DNA of 64,000 bases from Desulfovibrionaceae bacterium (GTDB lineage: Bacteria; Desulfobacterota; Desulfovibrionia; Desulfovibrionales; Desulfovibrionaceae). The position numbers and the translations under genes were made by a program. The stretch covers positions 62,001 to 126,000 of the forward strand of contig JAQVCS010000006.1 in the NCBI GenBank assembly GCA_028689675.1, given 5' to 3'. Positions 22,891 through 32,073 of the stretch are shown piece by piece. Every line of letters starts with the position of its first letter. Positions within the stretch are counted from its first letter, which is position 1. The notes under the pieces were generated by a model, which saw nothing but the letters and a program-made list of their open reading frames with translations, made no database searches and had not been told where the DNA came from.

Positions 22891-23619
22891 ATGAAGGCAC
22901 AAAAAGCATACCCAGCCCTGCCCCTTGCCATAGTTATTAGCTGTGAACATGCGGGCTACAGGGTGCCAGCCGCCCTGCAAAGCCTGTTTGTTGGCAAAGA
23001 AAACCTGCTGCATTCACACAGGGGTTGGGATGCTGGGGCTTTGCCCCTTGCCCGCGCATGGGCAAGGCAGTGGCAAGCGCCCCTATTCTTTACCACTATC
23101 AGCCGCCTTGTATGCGATGCCAACCGCAGCCTAGGGAGCAATGCTTTGTGGTCTGCCTGCACAGCACAGCTTGCGCCAGCACAAAAAAAAGCTATACTTC
23201 AGCGCTGGCACAGCCCACACCGTCAGGCTGTCTACACTGCCCTTGCCACGCTTGTTCAGCAAGGGCTGGTGCTGCATTTGGCAGCCCACAGTTTTACGCC
23301 TGTGCTGCATAGCATTGTACGCACTATGGATATAGGCTTGCTGTATGACCCCGCCCGCCAGCACGAGCAAGCCCTTGCGCGCCACTGGCAGCAAGCCCTG
23401 CATAGGCAAGCCCCGCACCTTATTGTGCGCCGCAATGCCCCCTACCGTGGTGCTGCCGATGGCCTGCCCACATGGCTGCGCAAGCGCCTGCCCCCAGAGC
23501 GCTATTATGGCTTTGAGGTGGAGTGTAACCAAGCCTTGCTTGCGCATGGGGCTTTTCCTGCCGCTGTGCTTGCTGCAAGCCTAGAAGAGGCGCTTGTGAA
23601 ACTTCGGCTCAAGGTATAA
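22891..23619 (+). CDS. N-formylglutamate amidohydrolase family protein
   Basis: A 242-residue HutG/FGase-family hydrolase. Motifs: ISCEHAGYRVP, HRGWDAGALPLA, RLVCDANRSLGS (metal-ligand region), HLAAHSFTP and GFEVECNQ. Such zinc-dependent enzymes split N-acyl glutamate amides and are recurrent members of amidoligase clusters. The start at 22891 follows AAGGG; 160 bases separate it from the ligase gene, so a secondary promoter is possible. Its role with the three upstream genes is inferred from position. Confidence 0.87.
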   Translation: MKAQKAYPALPLAIVISCEHAGYRVPAALQSLFVGKENLLHSHRGWDAGALPLARAWARQWQAPLFFTTISRLVCDANRSLGSNALWSACTAQLAPAQKKAILQRWHSPHRQAVYTALATLVQQGLVLHLAAHSFTPVLHSIVRTMDIGLLYDPARQHEQALARHWQQALHRQAPHLIVRRNAPYRGAADGLPTWLRKRLPPERYYGFEVECNQALLAHGAFPAAVLAASLEEALVKLRLKV

Positions 23620-23706
23620 ATTTATTTATTTTTTTCTTGAATATTCTTCTTATTGGGATAACAATGGAGGGCTCTTCACAGAAAAAGCTAATAAAGCAGG
23701 GACGGT

Positions 23707-24357
23707 ATGAATGAATTACTACGCCGTTGGGGCACATTTTTTTCGGGGCTTTCTTGCATGGGGCTAGGGGTTGCCATGACCACCAATGCCCAGCTTGGCA
23801 CAACGCCCATTACCAGTTTACCCCTTGTCTGTGCCGAATTATGGCATAGCTCATTGGGGGCATGCACCTTTGGCATTAATGTTCTGCTTTTTTTGGCGCA
23901 ATTCCCTTTGCTGGGCAAAAAGGCCTGCTCGTGGAAGCATTGCCTGCAATTGCCCAGCCTGCTTGTTTTTGCCTCGTTTATTGATATTGGCATGTGGGCA
24001 ACACATCCCTTCATTCCCGAAGCATGGCTCTTGCGGGCGCTTATGTGCCTGCTGGGCTGTCTTTTATTGGCCTTTGGCGTTATGCTAGAAATTTACAGCG
24101 GCACAACCGTCATTCCGGGGGAAGGCCTTGTGGTGGCGCTGGCATGGCGCTATAAAAAAAATGTAGGCAATATCAAGGTGCTGTTAGATTCTTCCCTTGT
24201 TATAGCCGCGGCATTGCTTGGCCTGCTTTCTGTGGGCGCGGTGCTGGGCATTCGCGAGGGTACTTTGGCCAGCGCCCTGCTGACGGGGATTTTTGTCCGC
24301 CTTTTTGCCAAAATGTGGGGCTCTGGCCTGAACCGCTGGTTGGCTGGCGAAGCATAA
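23707..24357 (+). CDS. YczE/YitT-like integral membrane protein
   Basis: A 216-residue inner-membrane protein with about five to six hydrophobic segments. GLGVAMTTNAQLGTTPITSLP near the N-terminus and GVMLEIYSGTTVIPGEGLVVALA in the middle are the two GTxP repeats of the YczE (YyaS/YitT-related) family, whose function is not well established. It follows the amidohydrolase after 87 bases on the same strand and could export or import the cluster's product, though this is speculation. A bidirectional terminator follows directly. Confidence 0.8.
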   Translation: MNELLRRWGTFFSGLSCMGLGVAMTTNAQLGTTPITSLPLVCAELWHSSLGACTFGINVLLFLAQFPLLGKKACSWKHCLQLPSLLVFASFIDIGMWATHPFIPEAWLLRALMCLLGCLLLAFGVMLEIYSGTTVIPGEGLVVALAWRYKKNVGNIKVLLDSSLVIAAALLGLLSVGAVLGIREGTLASALLTGIFVRLFAKMWGSGLNRWLAGEA

Positions 24358-24360
24358 AAA

Positions 24361-24395
24361 AAGCCCCCTGTATGCCACAAACACACAGGGGGCTT
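24361..24395. terminator. Bidirectional terminator between the YczE-like gene and cstA
   Basis: AAGCCCCCTGT (24361-24371) and ACAGGGGGCTT (24385-24395) form an 11-bp perfect stem. The minus strand continues with TTTTTT; the plus strand ends less strongly (AGCTTTTG). Confidence 0.88.
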
Positions 24396-24426
24396 AGCTT
24401 TTGCTCAAAGCAACAAGCGCAATGCC

Positions 24427-26238
24427 TTATTCTTCCACAACTTCAAGCACTTCATCACCATAGGCATCGCGCACTGTCTTCTTTTCTGAAAGCAGCACAC
24501 GCCAACGGCGCAATGTGCCCACAATAACAAAGCCCATCATTACCATAACCAACACACTCAGGAAGGTGAGCAAATACTTACCTGTGGGCAGATACTGGTA
24601 CATAATCAGCCAGACACCAGCCCAGAAGGTAATACCCGTCATTAAGAGGCCGGGCACGGCGGTAATCCACGCATACTTTGCCTTATTCATACGCAGCAGC
24701 ATGGTGGTGCCAATAAGCAGCGTAACCGATGCCAGCAATTGGTTGCTAACGCCAAACAAAGGCCAAATAGTTGCAATATCACCAGTATATACAAGGTAGC
24801 CCCACGAGCCAGTAAACAGGAAGCTGGCAATAATAATGCCCGGCCACCAGTTCTTATCGGCAAACTTGGGGATAACGCGGCCTATCATTTCTTGCAAGAA
24901 GAAGCGCCCCACGCGGGTGCCGGCATCCACAGCCGTTAAAATAAAGACCGCTTCAAACATAATGGCAAAGTGGTACCAATAGCTCATCAGGTGAGACATC
25001 CACGGGATGCTGCCAAAAATATGCGCCATGCCCACAGCCAAAGAAACAGAACCCCCGGGGCGGTGCATCAGGCTTTCTGCCACTTCTTTTTCCAGCATGG
25101 GCAGGTCAACCACGCTCATGCCCAGCGCGGCAAACTTTTCTGCCGGGGCGTTAATGGCAAAATAGTCTGCGGGCACAAGCACGCAGGCCGCAATCAGCGC
25201 CATAATGGCCACAAAGCCTTCCATGAGCATAGCGCCATAGCCAACAAAGAGGATGTCCCTTTCCTTGCCAATCATTTTGGGCGTTGTGCCCGTGCCAATG
25301 GTGGCATGAAAGCCAGAAAGCGCACCGCAGGCAATAGTAATAAAAATAAAGGGGATAACAGGCCCACCCACAATGGGGCCACCGCCCTTGGTAAATTCGG
25401 TCAAAGCAGGCATATTGAAATTGGGCATAACAAAAATAATGCCCAAAGCCAGCGCGCCAATTGTGCCAATTTTCAAGAAGGTGGAAAGGTAGTCACGCGG
25501 CAGCAAAAGCAACCACACAGGCAGCACAGAGGCAAGAAAACCGTATAGGGGAATAAGCAAAGACATGGGCTTTTTGTCAATGTCCAGCCAGCCAAAGGTT
25601 TCAGGGTGCGCTGCCACATAAGGCCCAGACCAGATGCACAAGGCCAACAGCACCACACCAATAAGCGAAGCGCCCAGCACGTCACCCTTGCGCCACACCT
25701 GCATATACAAACCCATAATAATGGCAATGGGTATGGTGGCCGCCACGGTATAGGTAGACCACAAGCTGTTGTGCATGGCGTTGACAACGGCAATGGAAAG
25801 CCCCGCCAAAGTCAGCAGCAAAATGGCCAGCACAGCCCATGCGGCAATACCGCCCGTGGTTTTATCAATTTCCTGCGTAGCAATATAGGCAAGGCTGCGC
25901 CCACGGTGGCGCACCGAGGCAAAAAGCACCACCATATCATGCACGCCGCCAGCCAGCACGCAGCCAATAAGAATCCACAACATACCGGGCAAATAGCCAA
26001 ATTGTGCGGCAAGCACTGGGCCAAGCAAAGGGCCAGCAGCGGCAATAGCCGCAAAATGGTGCCCAAAGAGCACATATTTATTGGTGTCCACATAGTCATG
26101 CCCGTCAGCCATTTTAGTGGCTGGTGTGGGGCGGGCATCGTTCAAATTCAAAACCTTGCTTGCGATAAATAAGCCATAAAAGCGATAGCCTATGGCAAAA
26201 ACGCACAACGCAACAAAGACAACTGTCAATGCGTTCAT
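24427..26238 (-). CDS. CstA-family pyruvate/peptide transporter
   Basis: A 603-residue inner-membrane transporter of the CstA (carbon starvation) family, which moves pyruvate in CstA/BtsT and perhaps peptides. It has some 15-16 hydrophobic segments with family motifs: KYVLFGHHFAAIAAAGPLLGP, GGVHDMVVLFASVRHRGRS, CGALSGFHATIGTGTTPKM, and WPLFGVSNQLLAS near the end. The start is the second of two close ATGs, at 26238, because GAGG stands before it; the long upstream open frame is Cys/Pro-rich and not family-like. A hairpin CCCCTTT/AAAGGGG (26311-26331) lies in its leader. Confidence 0.93.
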   Translation of the reverse strand: MNALTVVFVALCVFAIGYRFYGLFIASKVLNLNDARPTPATKMADGHDYVDTNKYVLFGHHFAAIAAAGPLLGPVLAAQFGYLPGMLWILIGCVLAGGVHDMVVLFASVRHRGRSLAYIATQEIDKTTGGIAAWAVLAILLLTLAGLSIAVVNAMHNSLWSTYTVAATIPIAIIMGLYMQVWRKGDVLGASLIGVVLLALCIWSGPYVAAHPETFGWLDIDKKPMSLLIPLYGFLASVLPVWLLLLPRDYLSTFLKIGTIGALALGIIFVMPNFNMPALTEFTKGGGPIVGGPVIPFIFITIACGALSGFHATIGTGTTPKMIGKERDILFVGYGAMLMEGFVAIMALIAACVLVPADYFAINAPAEKFAALGMSVVDLPMLEKEVAESLMHRPGGSVSLAVGMAHIFGSIPWMSHLMSYWYHFAIMFEAVFILTAVDAGTRVGRFFLQEMIGRVIPKFADKNWWPGIIIASFLFTGSWGYLVYTGDIATIWPLFGVSNQLLASVTLLIGTTMLLRMNKAKYAWITAVPGLLMTGITFWAGVWLIMYQYLPTGKYLLTFLSVLVMVMMGFVIVGTLRRWRVLLSEKKTVRDAYGDEVLEVVEE

Positions 26239-26342
26239 AACAAACCTCATAATCAGATGTGAGTGTATGCTGCACAAAAAGGGGCAACACAAAGAACACA
26301 AGCCCAACCTCCCCTTTACACAACAAAGGGGAAAGGATGAGC

Positions 26343-26759
26343 TTAGACAGCACTTGGAGGGGGCAGAGGAAATAAAGCGGCACTTTTCCAGCCGGGAATG
26401 GGGGGGTAGCCACCATCGCAGCATTGGCGCGCAGGTATAAGCACAGGGCACAGCCCACGCATATAGGCTGAGGCCGCCGCTATTGTTAAGGGCAATGCTT
26501 TTACAAGGCACTTCCCTTTACGGTGATGGGAATTTTTGCATTGAATGCTGGGGGTCAGTAAATAATCACTGTCGCTGGCATAGGCAGCTTCATATATACT
26601 AGGCAGGGCACTGATGCCCGCTGCGTGGACGGCAGAATCAAGCTGCCCAAAAATAAGCTCTGATCTGGCCACACAATGAAAGAACAACAGGCTGAGCACA
26701 GCACAAAAGAACATTCCCCATGCTCTATAATTTGCTGTAGTGTGTGTCTGCGCAGTCAT
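26343..26759 (-). CDS. Doubtful small ORF with an N-terminal hydrophobic segment
   Basis: A 138-codon frame starting at ATG 26759 with GAGGG five bases upstream. Residues about 12-32 are hydrophobic (WGMFFCAVLSLLFFHCVA) and could be a signal anchor; the rest is Cys- and Pro-rich and resembles no family I know. A TTGACA-N17-TAGCGA promoter-like element lies at 26837-26809. It sits between the GDPD gene and cstA on the same strand. The good start context argues for it, the odd composition of the C-terminal half against. Confidence 0.3.
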   Translation of the reverse strand: MTAQTHTTANYRAWGMFFCAVLSLLFFHCVARSELIFGQLDSAVHAAGISALPSIYEAAYASDSDYLLTPSIQCKNSHHRKGKCLVKALPLTIAAASAYMRGLCPVLIPARQCCDGGYPPIPGWKSAALFPLPPPSAV

Positions 26760-26869
26760 AGCACCCTCACGCAAAGCTCAGGCCTTTTGTTGCATATTCT
26801 TACCTCAATCGCTAGCGTACTCTGGGGCGTCTGTCAACCTTATAAGGAATAATTCGCAAAAAAGGCTGC

Positions 26870-27739
26870 TTACGCGCTGCGAAAGCCTTTTGCCAACATC
26901 ATGGCGCGCGTTGCTGCTGGGTAATCTGTAATCATGCCCGTGGCAGCATAGGCAGTCAGGGTTTCAGCTTCGGCCATGGCATTTATAGTCCAGATATTCA
27001 CCGCAATGCCTGCATCGCGCAAGGCGGCAAGGTCATCTGGGCAAACAAGGTGGCGGTCTGGGTGGTAGGCGCTGGCATAGTGCTCACGGCACAAGGCCAC
27101 AGCATCGGCGGGGCGCTGACCTTCCACCAGTGCCCCCGTGGCCAGCTCGGGCAGCAGGGTGTGCGCTTCCAGCAAATAACGTAGCTGGAACGAAGACATA
27201 ATAACCTGCTCCACCATATCCATCTTTCGGATAAGGTCTAGCACATCCTTGGTTACCCTTGTGTGACCAATAAGGTGCTCGTGATTTTTTATTTCCACAT
27301 TCACCCGCCACGAAAGGGATTTAGTCAGGGTCAAAGCCTCTTCCAGCGTGGGTACGGCCATACCGGTAAAAGACTGCACCATGCTGGGCGGCATTTCACC
27401 CGCTGCTATGCGCCCATGCGGGTCTGTTTGGGCATACCACGAACCTGCATCAAGCCTGCGTATTTCTTCCAAAGTAAAATCGCATACGCGAAGGGATGGC
27501 GCACCTGCAAAATCAGGATGCGTGGTAATATTGGTTGTACGGGCAAGGCTGTCATCGTGCATAACAACCAACTTGCCGTCGCGTGTGTAATTAACATCCA
27601 GCTCCCAAGCATCTGCCTGCACAGTGTGCGCTAGTGTTGCGGCGGCAAGCGTGTTTTCTGGTGCATACGCGCGTGCACCACGGTGTGCAATAACAAGGGG
27701 TTTTTCTGGGCGACCTGCAAAAAAAAGTTTACTTTTCAT
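26870..27739 (-). CDS. Glycerophosphodiester phosphodiesterase
   Basis: A 289-residue TIM-barrel enzyme releasing sn-glycerol-3-phosphate from deacylated phospholipids, here cytosolic (UgpQ-like) as no signal peptide is visible. The catalytic motifs are IAHRGARAYAPENTLAA (first His and Arg; Glu in PENT), WELDVNYTRDGKLVVMHDDSL (Glu, Asp and second His) and VNVEIKN. The C-terminal VNIWTINAMAEAETL and ITDYPA complete the fold. The ATG at 27739 has GAGG eight bases upstream. Its product could feed GlpABC, encoded elsewhere in the window. Confidence 0.93.
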   Translation of the reverse strand: MKSKLFFAGRPEKPLVIAHRGARAYAPENTLAAATLAHTVQADAWELDVNYTRDGKLVVMHDDSLARTTNITTHPDFAGAPSLRVCDFTLEEIRRLDAGSWYAQTDPHGRIAAGEMPPSMVQSFTGMAVPTLEEALTLTKSLSWRVNVEIKNHEHLIGHTRVTKDVLDLIRKMDMVEQVIMSSFQLRYLLEAHTLLPELATGALVEGQRPADAVALCREHYASAYHPDRHLVCPDDLAALRDAGIAVNIWTINAMAEAETLTAYAATGMITDYPAATRAMMLAKGFRSA

Positions 27740-28186
27740 ATAAATACCTCGAAGATGGCAAAAATAGTATGCGGGCAATATTTTTGTCAACCAGCCGTAA
27801 AGGCAGGCTTTTTCAGCATACAGGTAAAAAAATATTCCCCTTTGTTACTGCCCTGCCCCTGCATGCAACACGCTCTTTTCTGTGCTCTTGCACTCTACAA
27901 AAAGCACAAGGATTGTACTGATGAGAAAATATATTCTTGCCCTTTGAGCCTACCCTTTCCCCAGAGCGCCGCGAAAAGCTGCTGCATACTTGGCATAGGG
28001 CTGTGCAGCGTGCTGCCGCATGGGAAGAATAATGTGCCTTACACGCCCTTGGCTGCTACTGGACAGGAAGTGCTACGGCCTATATGCTAAAGCCAACAAA
28101 GAGAACACGCTGTTTCTGCTTGCCGCAAGCACAGGCAAAGCCTTGTGTAAGGGCAGAATACTTTTTCACGCGAATGAAGGTTGCTT
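27740..28186. other. Gene-free divergent region upstream of the pilus operon
   Basis: The 447 bases contain a TTGACA (minus strand, near 27785) that may serve the GDPD gene. The sequence near 27960-28170 is GC-richer and contains no supported ORF. A Shine-Dalgarno GAAGG belongs to the first pseudopilin. I see no further feature. Confidence 0.4.
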
Positions 28187-28696
28187 ATGTTTCTTTTTCA
28201 CTTAGCATACACAACACAAAGGCAAAGCCACACACTCTTTCCCTGCTTTTGCCCTGTTGATCAGCTACGCAGGCAAGGTGGCTTTTCGCTGATAGAGGTT
28301 ATTGTTGTTCTTGTCTTGCTTGCCCTCCTTGTTGTCACCTTTGGCAGTACTCTTTTTGAAACGCCCAACACCTCGGCCGCGCTCGAGCGCACACGCATGG
28401 CTGCGCGCCTTGCCTATGCCCGCGAGCAGGGGCTGGTGCAAGGGGCTGGGCAGCAGCCCTGCCTGACGCTGAGCAAAAACAGCGTGACCTACCGCAACAT
28501 GCCGCCCATGCTGGGCGAAACAAGCCCCCAAGCTATTGAAGACGGCACCTTGTCGGGCTTTCCTGCTAGCGACCTCTGCTTTACCGAACAAGGCGGCATC
28601 ACACAGGCACAAAAGTTCACGCTCACCTTTACCCCATCACAGGGCAGCGCCCTTAACCTTGTGGTGGAAGGGGGTACAGGCTATGCCCATCCATAG
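28187..28696 (+). CDS. Type IV pilin-like/GspH-type pseudopilin
   Basis: A 169-residue minor pseudopilin. It has a long prepilin leader (about 32 residues) ending in Gly before FSLIEVIVVLVLLALLVV, the prepilin-peptidase site with Glu at mature position 5, followed by a hydrophobic helix. The globular part of about 115 residues has two cysteines (PCLTL, DLCFT) that may form a disulfide, as in GspH/FimT. The ATG at 28187 has GAAGG six bases upstream. The next gene overlaps by 14 bases. It is the first of four genes forming a minor-pilin operon. Confidence 0.88.
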   Translation: MFLFHLAYTTQRQSHTLFPCFCPVDQLRRQGGFSLIEVIVVLVLLALLVVTFGSTLFETPNTSAALERTRMAARLAYAREQGLVQGAGQQPCLTLSKNSVTYRNMPPMLGETSPQAIEDGTLSGFPASDLCFTEQGGITQAQKFTLTFTPSQGSALNLVVEGGTGYAHP

Positions 28697-29117
28697 CTCT
28701 TCCCGCAGTGCCTGCCACAAACAGGCTGGCTTTACGCTTATTGAGCTTATTGTCACGCTGGTAGTGCTTGCCTTGGTGGGCACAATAGGCGCGCTGAGCT
28801 TGAGCCAAACAAAGGCAACGCTGTTTACTGCCACCAGCGCCGTTAGCGAGCTGACCGAAGTAAGCCATTGCTTGGAGACACTGAGCGCAGAATTTGACGC
28901 CTTGCGTGTTGAAAAAACAGATAATGGCGCGGCAACAACAGCATTTTTAAACAAATATAAAGATACTGCCGCCGATGCCTGCAAGCAGGAAGGGCTACAG
29001 GTAAGCCTTAGCCAGCGCAACCCTAAGAGCTTTGGAGAACAGCTGGAAGAAGGCACAGTACTCTTGCTAACCATACAAAAAAATACCGCGAGGCTTGATT
29101 ATGTGCTGGGGGACTAA
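28683..29117 (+). CDS. Prepilin-type N-terminal domain protein (pseudopilin)
   Basis: A 144-residue protein with a short leader and the type IV prepilin motif QAG-FTLIELIVTLVVLALVGTIGA. The remaining 110 residues are Thr/Ala/Glu-rich with two cysteines (SHCLET, DACKQ). The start at 28683 overlaps the upstream stop and follows a G-rich Shine-Dalgarno. It is the second gene of the operon, overlapping the next by 17 bases. Likely processed by PilD/GspO-type peptidase and assembled as a minor subunit; whether the parent system is a type IV pilus or type II secretion is not decidable here. Confidence 0.87.
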   Translation: MPIHSSSRSACHKQAGFTLIELIVTLVVLALVGTIGALSLSQTKATLFTATSAVSELTEVSHCLETLSAEFDALRVEKTDNGAATTAFLNKYKDTAADACKQEGLQVSLSQRNPKSFGEQLEEGTVLLLTIQKNTARLDYVLGD

Positions 29118-29616
29118 CAAAAACAGGGCACAAGGGGCTGACAAGGCTAGGGGCTTTACCCTGCTGGAAATTATTGTTTGCCTTGTGCTGCTGGGCATGA
29201 TTTCGGTGGGGGTCTTTTCTGTGCTGGGCTATACCGCCCGCATTACAGAAAGTGCCAAACAGCTTGCCCTGCAATTGCCGCAGGTTGATGCCGCGCTGGC
29301 CGTGCTGCACCATGCCCTTGCCTCTTCCCCCACCCCAGTAAGCCCAGCGAGCAATGGCTGTAGCTATACCCGCCCCGATTATTCACCAGAAAGCGTGCAG
29401 CTTGAGGGAACAAAGCTCTATATTGTGCATGGAGGAGAAAAAACCTTGCTGCTGGAGCAGGTGCAAAGCTTTAGCCTGACAACAGATAAGGAAAATCCTT
29501 CGTTGTTCACCCTGAGCATACAGGTGCTTTTGCCCGGTGAGGAACGCACCTTTACAAAGCATATTGCCTCGCAGCGCCGCGTGGGGCACGAACCAGAAAA
29601 AGGAACGCTGTTATGA
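29101..29616 (+). CDS. Prepilin-type N-terminal domain protein (pseudopilin)
   Basis: A 171-residue pseudopilin. The motif ARG-FTLLEIIVCLVLLGMISVGVF marks the prepilin cleavage site and helix, after a leader of about 17 residues. The globular part resembles PilW/GspJ-type minor subunits in size only. GAGG stands seven bases before ATG 29101, within the end of the previous gene, and the stop overlaps the next start by four bases. All four genes are thus likely translated from one mRNA. Confidence 0.86.
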   Translation: MCWGTNKNRAQGADKARGFTLLEIIVCLVLLGMISVGVFSVLGYTARITESAKQLALQLPQVDAALAVLHHALASSPTPVSPASNGCSYTRPDYSPESVQLEGTKLYIVHGGEKTLLLEQVQSFSLTTDKENPSLFTLSIQVLLPGEERTFTKHIASQRRVGHEPEKGTLL

Positions 29617-31814
29617 AAGCCAGCACCCGTGGCACAGCCTTGGCACAAGCCTGCACAGGCAGCATTGTGCTGTATGCGGCCTTGGTTATTGTTTTGCTGG
29701 GCTCGCTCACCTTTTTGCTGCAAGGCATGATTTTGCCCCTCATGACCACAGGCTATACCAGCGAGCAGATTTATCAGGTAGACGCCCTTGAGGCTTCCTT
29801 TAAAAATATTTTTCGCCAGCGATTGGGCAAGAGTGCAAAAGGCAGCGACCTGTGGCAGCAGCTTAGCACCATGAATGGCAAAGAGCTGACCATTACCGAC
29901 AGTCAAGATACGTTTATTGGCAGCATCACCCCCACCTTCACGCCCTACTGGTTTCGCACGGGAAGCACGGCCTCCACTTCCCTGCCTGCCCTGCCCGCAG
30001 GTATAAAAATACCCCCTCACGACAACAAAAAAAGTGCCATGGTGGCCATTGCTGCAACAGGCATAAGCCGTTTTACCTATGATTGGTCACAACAAACAAT
30101 AGAACAGCCAGATACTGGCACGGCAACTATTCCTGCCAATGCTGATGTCTACTTTGCCCTGCTCAGTAATGATGCCCAAGATAGCCTGAACCTGAGTGAC
30201 CGCACGCTAAGCCTGAGCCTCAAAGGTTCGCGGCAAACTGACATTCCACAATTTGCTAAAAGCCTGCCAGAAGCCGATGGCCTGCTGGGGGCGCTGGGCG
30301 GCGAACAATCCACAACACATAGAAATCAACTGAATGCCGCCTTTGTGTATGGCAAGCAGCCCAGCCACACCAGTGCCACGCTTACACTGCCCGAAAGCGC
30401 CCACGTGGTGGGCAGTGAAAACAGCCTGCAAGGCTATGATGTGCTGCTGGGGCAGCATGTGCTGGCCGAGTTAGCCATTACCCTGCCCTCTGGGGCAAAA
30501 GTGCACAGGCAGTGGCGTTTTAACGGGCGCACCTCTTTCAATATCAATGATGACTACAATAAAGATGTTATTGTTCCCGATGAAAATCAATTATTGAGCG
30601 ATTTGGTGGTAGAGCGTAACCCCTTAGGTAATGATAATGCAGGGTGGGCACAGCTAGGAATACTGCCTTCAAGCGCAGCAAAGGGCTGGGCAGCGGTCAA
30701 TGTGCTGACCCCCTCTGCGAACCAGCCAAACCATGCCCAATTCATGAAAAATATTAATGGAACAGACGGCAAGAATGAAACTACCCTGAAGTGGGCGCGG
30801 CTGGTTATCAAGCAGCCCATGCTGCAAAATTATACTTCCACCCCTGTAAACACTAGCTATAAGCTCTCGTTCGCGCCTTATCGTACTACTTCATTTTCAA
30901 ATAGCGATAATTTTTTCTATGGTCTTGTGCTTAGAGAACAGTTTTATGGAAAAAATCCGCATGATGGCGCAAAAGGATTAGTGGTAGGCTTGCTCTATGG
31001 GGATTTAGACTTGGAATTCACATTGCCAGGCTGGAGACGAGTACAAAATTATGGCTATACTCTTGACCCCGCCCTGCTACCAGGCTTTGCATGGTACAGC
31101 AAGAATAATGCGTATTATATTACTCAGGATAGCACCAACATAACACAGCAAAATTTAAATAAATATTATGCTACAAATACAGCACCCTATGTAGGAATTT
31201 TTTCTAACTATCACCTAGAATTGAGCGGCTATATTACATTTTCTCCCCGAATTCTGGTTTGGGGCTTTGATGATAATGGCCTTACAACGAATGGAGATGA
31301 CCCTCAGACGTATGGCAAAATGACCTTGCTGGCTGTGGGCAAACCCAAAGATGGCTCTTTCCCCAGCACGAACAATTTTACCGCCCTGCATGTTAACCTT
31401 GAAGAAACAAGAGACTCTGCTGGCACTCTTGGCAACGACCTGCGCATTGTGCTTGCAAAGCCCGATTTCACCACGCCGCGCTGGATTTCTATGGAAGCCA
31501 ATAATCCTCATTATCAGCCCTTGCAGGAGGCTGTCCATATCAAATGGCTTTGGGTTAATACGAAAGACCCAAAGTATGAAAACCAGCCCTTGGCAAAAGC
31601 AAGTTTGGTGGCTAACCCGCGCCAGAACAGTAGCATCTCCCAAGCTGCGGCAAAGGATGAGCCTAAAAACATTCTTCGTATTGAGGGCTTTACGGGGGCA
31701 GAATACAACTATGCGGGCATTTATTCCTCTCTGGTCGGCACACCACAAAAGACATATTTACGAGATTTCGGCATGGCCGTAAGCAACAAAAAAACCGCTA
31801 CTACCCAGCCCTAG
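29613..31814 (+). CDS. Large pilus-associated protein with single N-terminal transmembrane helix, family not recognised
   Basis: A 733-residue protein with one hydrophobic segment at about residues 16-45 (GSIVLYAALVIVLLGSLTFL) and an extracytoplasmic remainder. The N-terminus resembles PilX/GspK-type subunits in placement but lacks the FTLxE motif. The ectodomain is Asn/Thr/Ser-rich and beta-looking, with no cysteine beyond the N-terminus. It begins by overlapping the third pseudopilin gene, so it is probably a large minor subunit or tip adhesin. Bases about 30840-31260 are distinctly AT-rich compared with both flanks, suggesting recombination of part of the ectodomain. A strong terminator follows. 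Confidence 0.8.
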   Translation: MKASTRGTALAQACTGSIVLYAALVIVLLGSLTFLLQGMILPLMTTGYTSEQIYQVDALEASFKNIFRQRLGKSAKGSDLWQQLSTMNGKELTITDSQDTFIGSITPTFTPYWFRTGSTASTSLPALPAGIKIPPHDNKKSAMVAIAATGISRFTYDWSQQTIEQPDTGTATIPANADVYFALLSNDAQDSLNLSDRTLSLSLKGSRQTDIPQFAKSLPEADGLLGALGGEQSTTHRNQLNAAFVYGKQPSHTSATLTLPESAHVVGSENSLQGYDVLLGQHVLAELAITLPSGAKVHRQWRFNGRTSFNINDDYNKDVIVPDENQLLSDLVVERNPLGNDNAGWAQLGILPSSAAKGWAAVNVLTPSANQPNHAQFMKNINGTDGKNETTLKWARLVIKQPMLQNYTSTPVNTSYKLSFAPYRTTSFSNSDNFFYGLVLREQFYGKNPHDGAKGLVVGLLYGDLDLEFTLPGWRRVQNYGYTLDPALLPGFAWYSKNNAYYITQDSTNITQQNLNKYYATNTAPYVGIFSNYHLELSGYITFSPRILVWGFDDNGLTTNGDDPQTYGKMTLLAVGKPKDGSFPSTNNFTALHVNLEETRDSAGTLGNDLRIVLAKPDFTTPRWISMEANNPHYQPLQEAVHIKWLWVNTKDPKYENQPLAKASLVANPRQNSSISQAAAKDEPKNILRIEGFTGAEYNYAGIYSSLVGTPQKTYLRDFGMAVSNKKTATTQP

Positions 31815-31824
31815 CACAACAAAG

Positions 31825-31861
31825 GGGGCATGACACAGCATCTTTTTGCCTGTCATGCCCC
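31825..31861 (+). terminator. Hairpin at the end of the pilus operon
   Basis: GGGGCATGACA (31825-31835) and TGTCATGCCCC (31851-31861) pair perfectly over 11 bp. A T-run (ATTTTTA) comes only about ten bases later. Confidence 0.7.
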
Positions 31862-32073
31862 TCAAGTAGCGATTTTTACGCCCCTGTTTCTTTTTCCTTT
31901 TGCGGCCTAGGGCTCGCAGAGAGCCGCGCGGGTTCTCTTTATTGACGGGGAAATGCCCGCCGTCACCCTACAGGAGCGCTTGAAGGACTACGGTGCATTA
32001 TGCCGCTCTGCGTGCCCTCTTAGGGCATAGGCCTCTGCAAAGTGTCTTGCCTAGAGGCTGCCTGTAGCCGCGC

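Noticed and set aside
27683..28090. 135-codon plus-strand frame before the pilus operon
   Set aside because: Overlaps the start of the GDPD gene, is Cys/Lys-rich and has no start signal.
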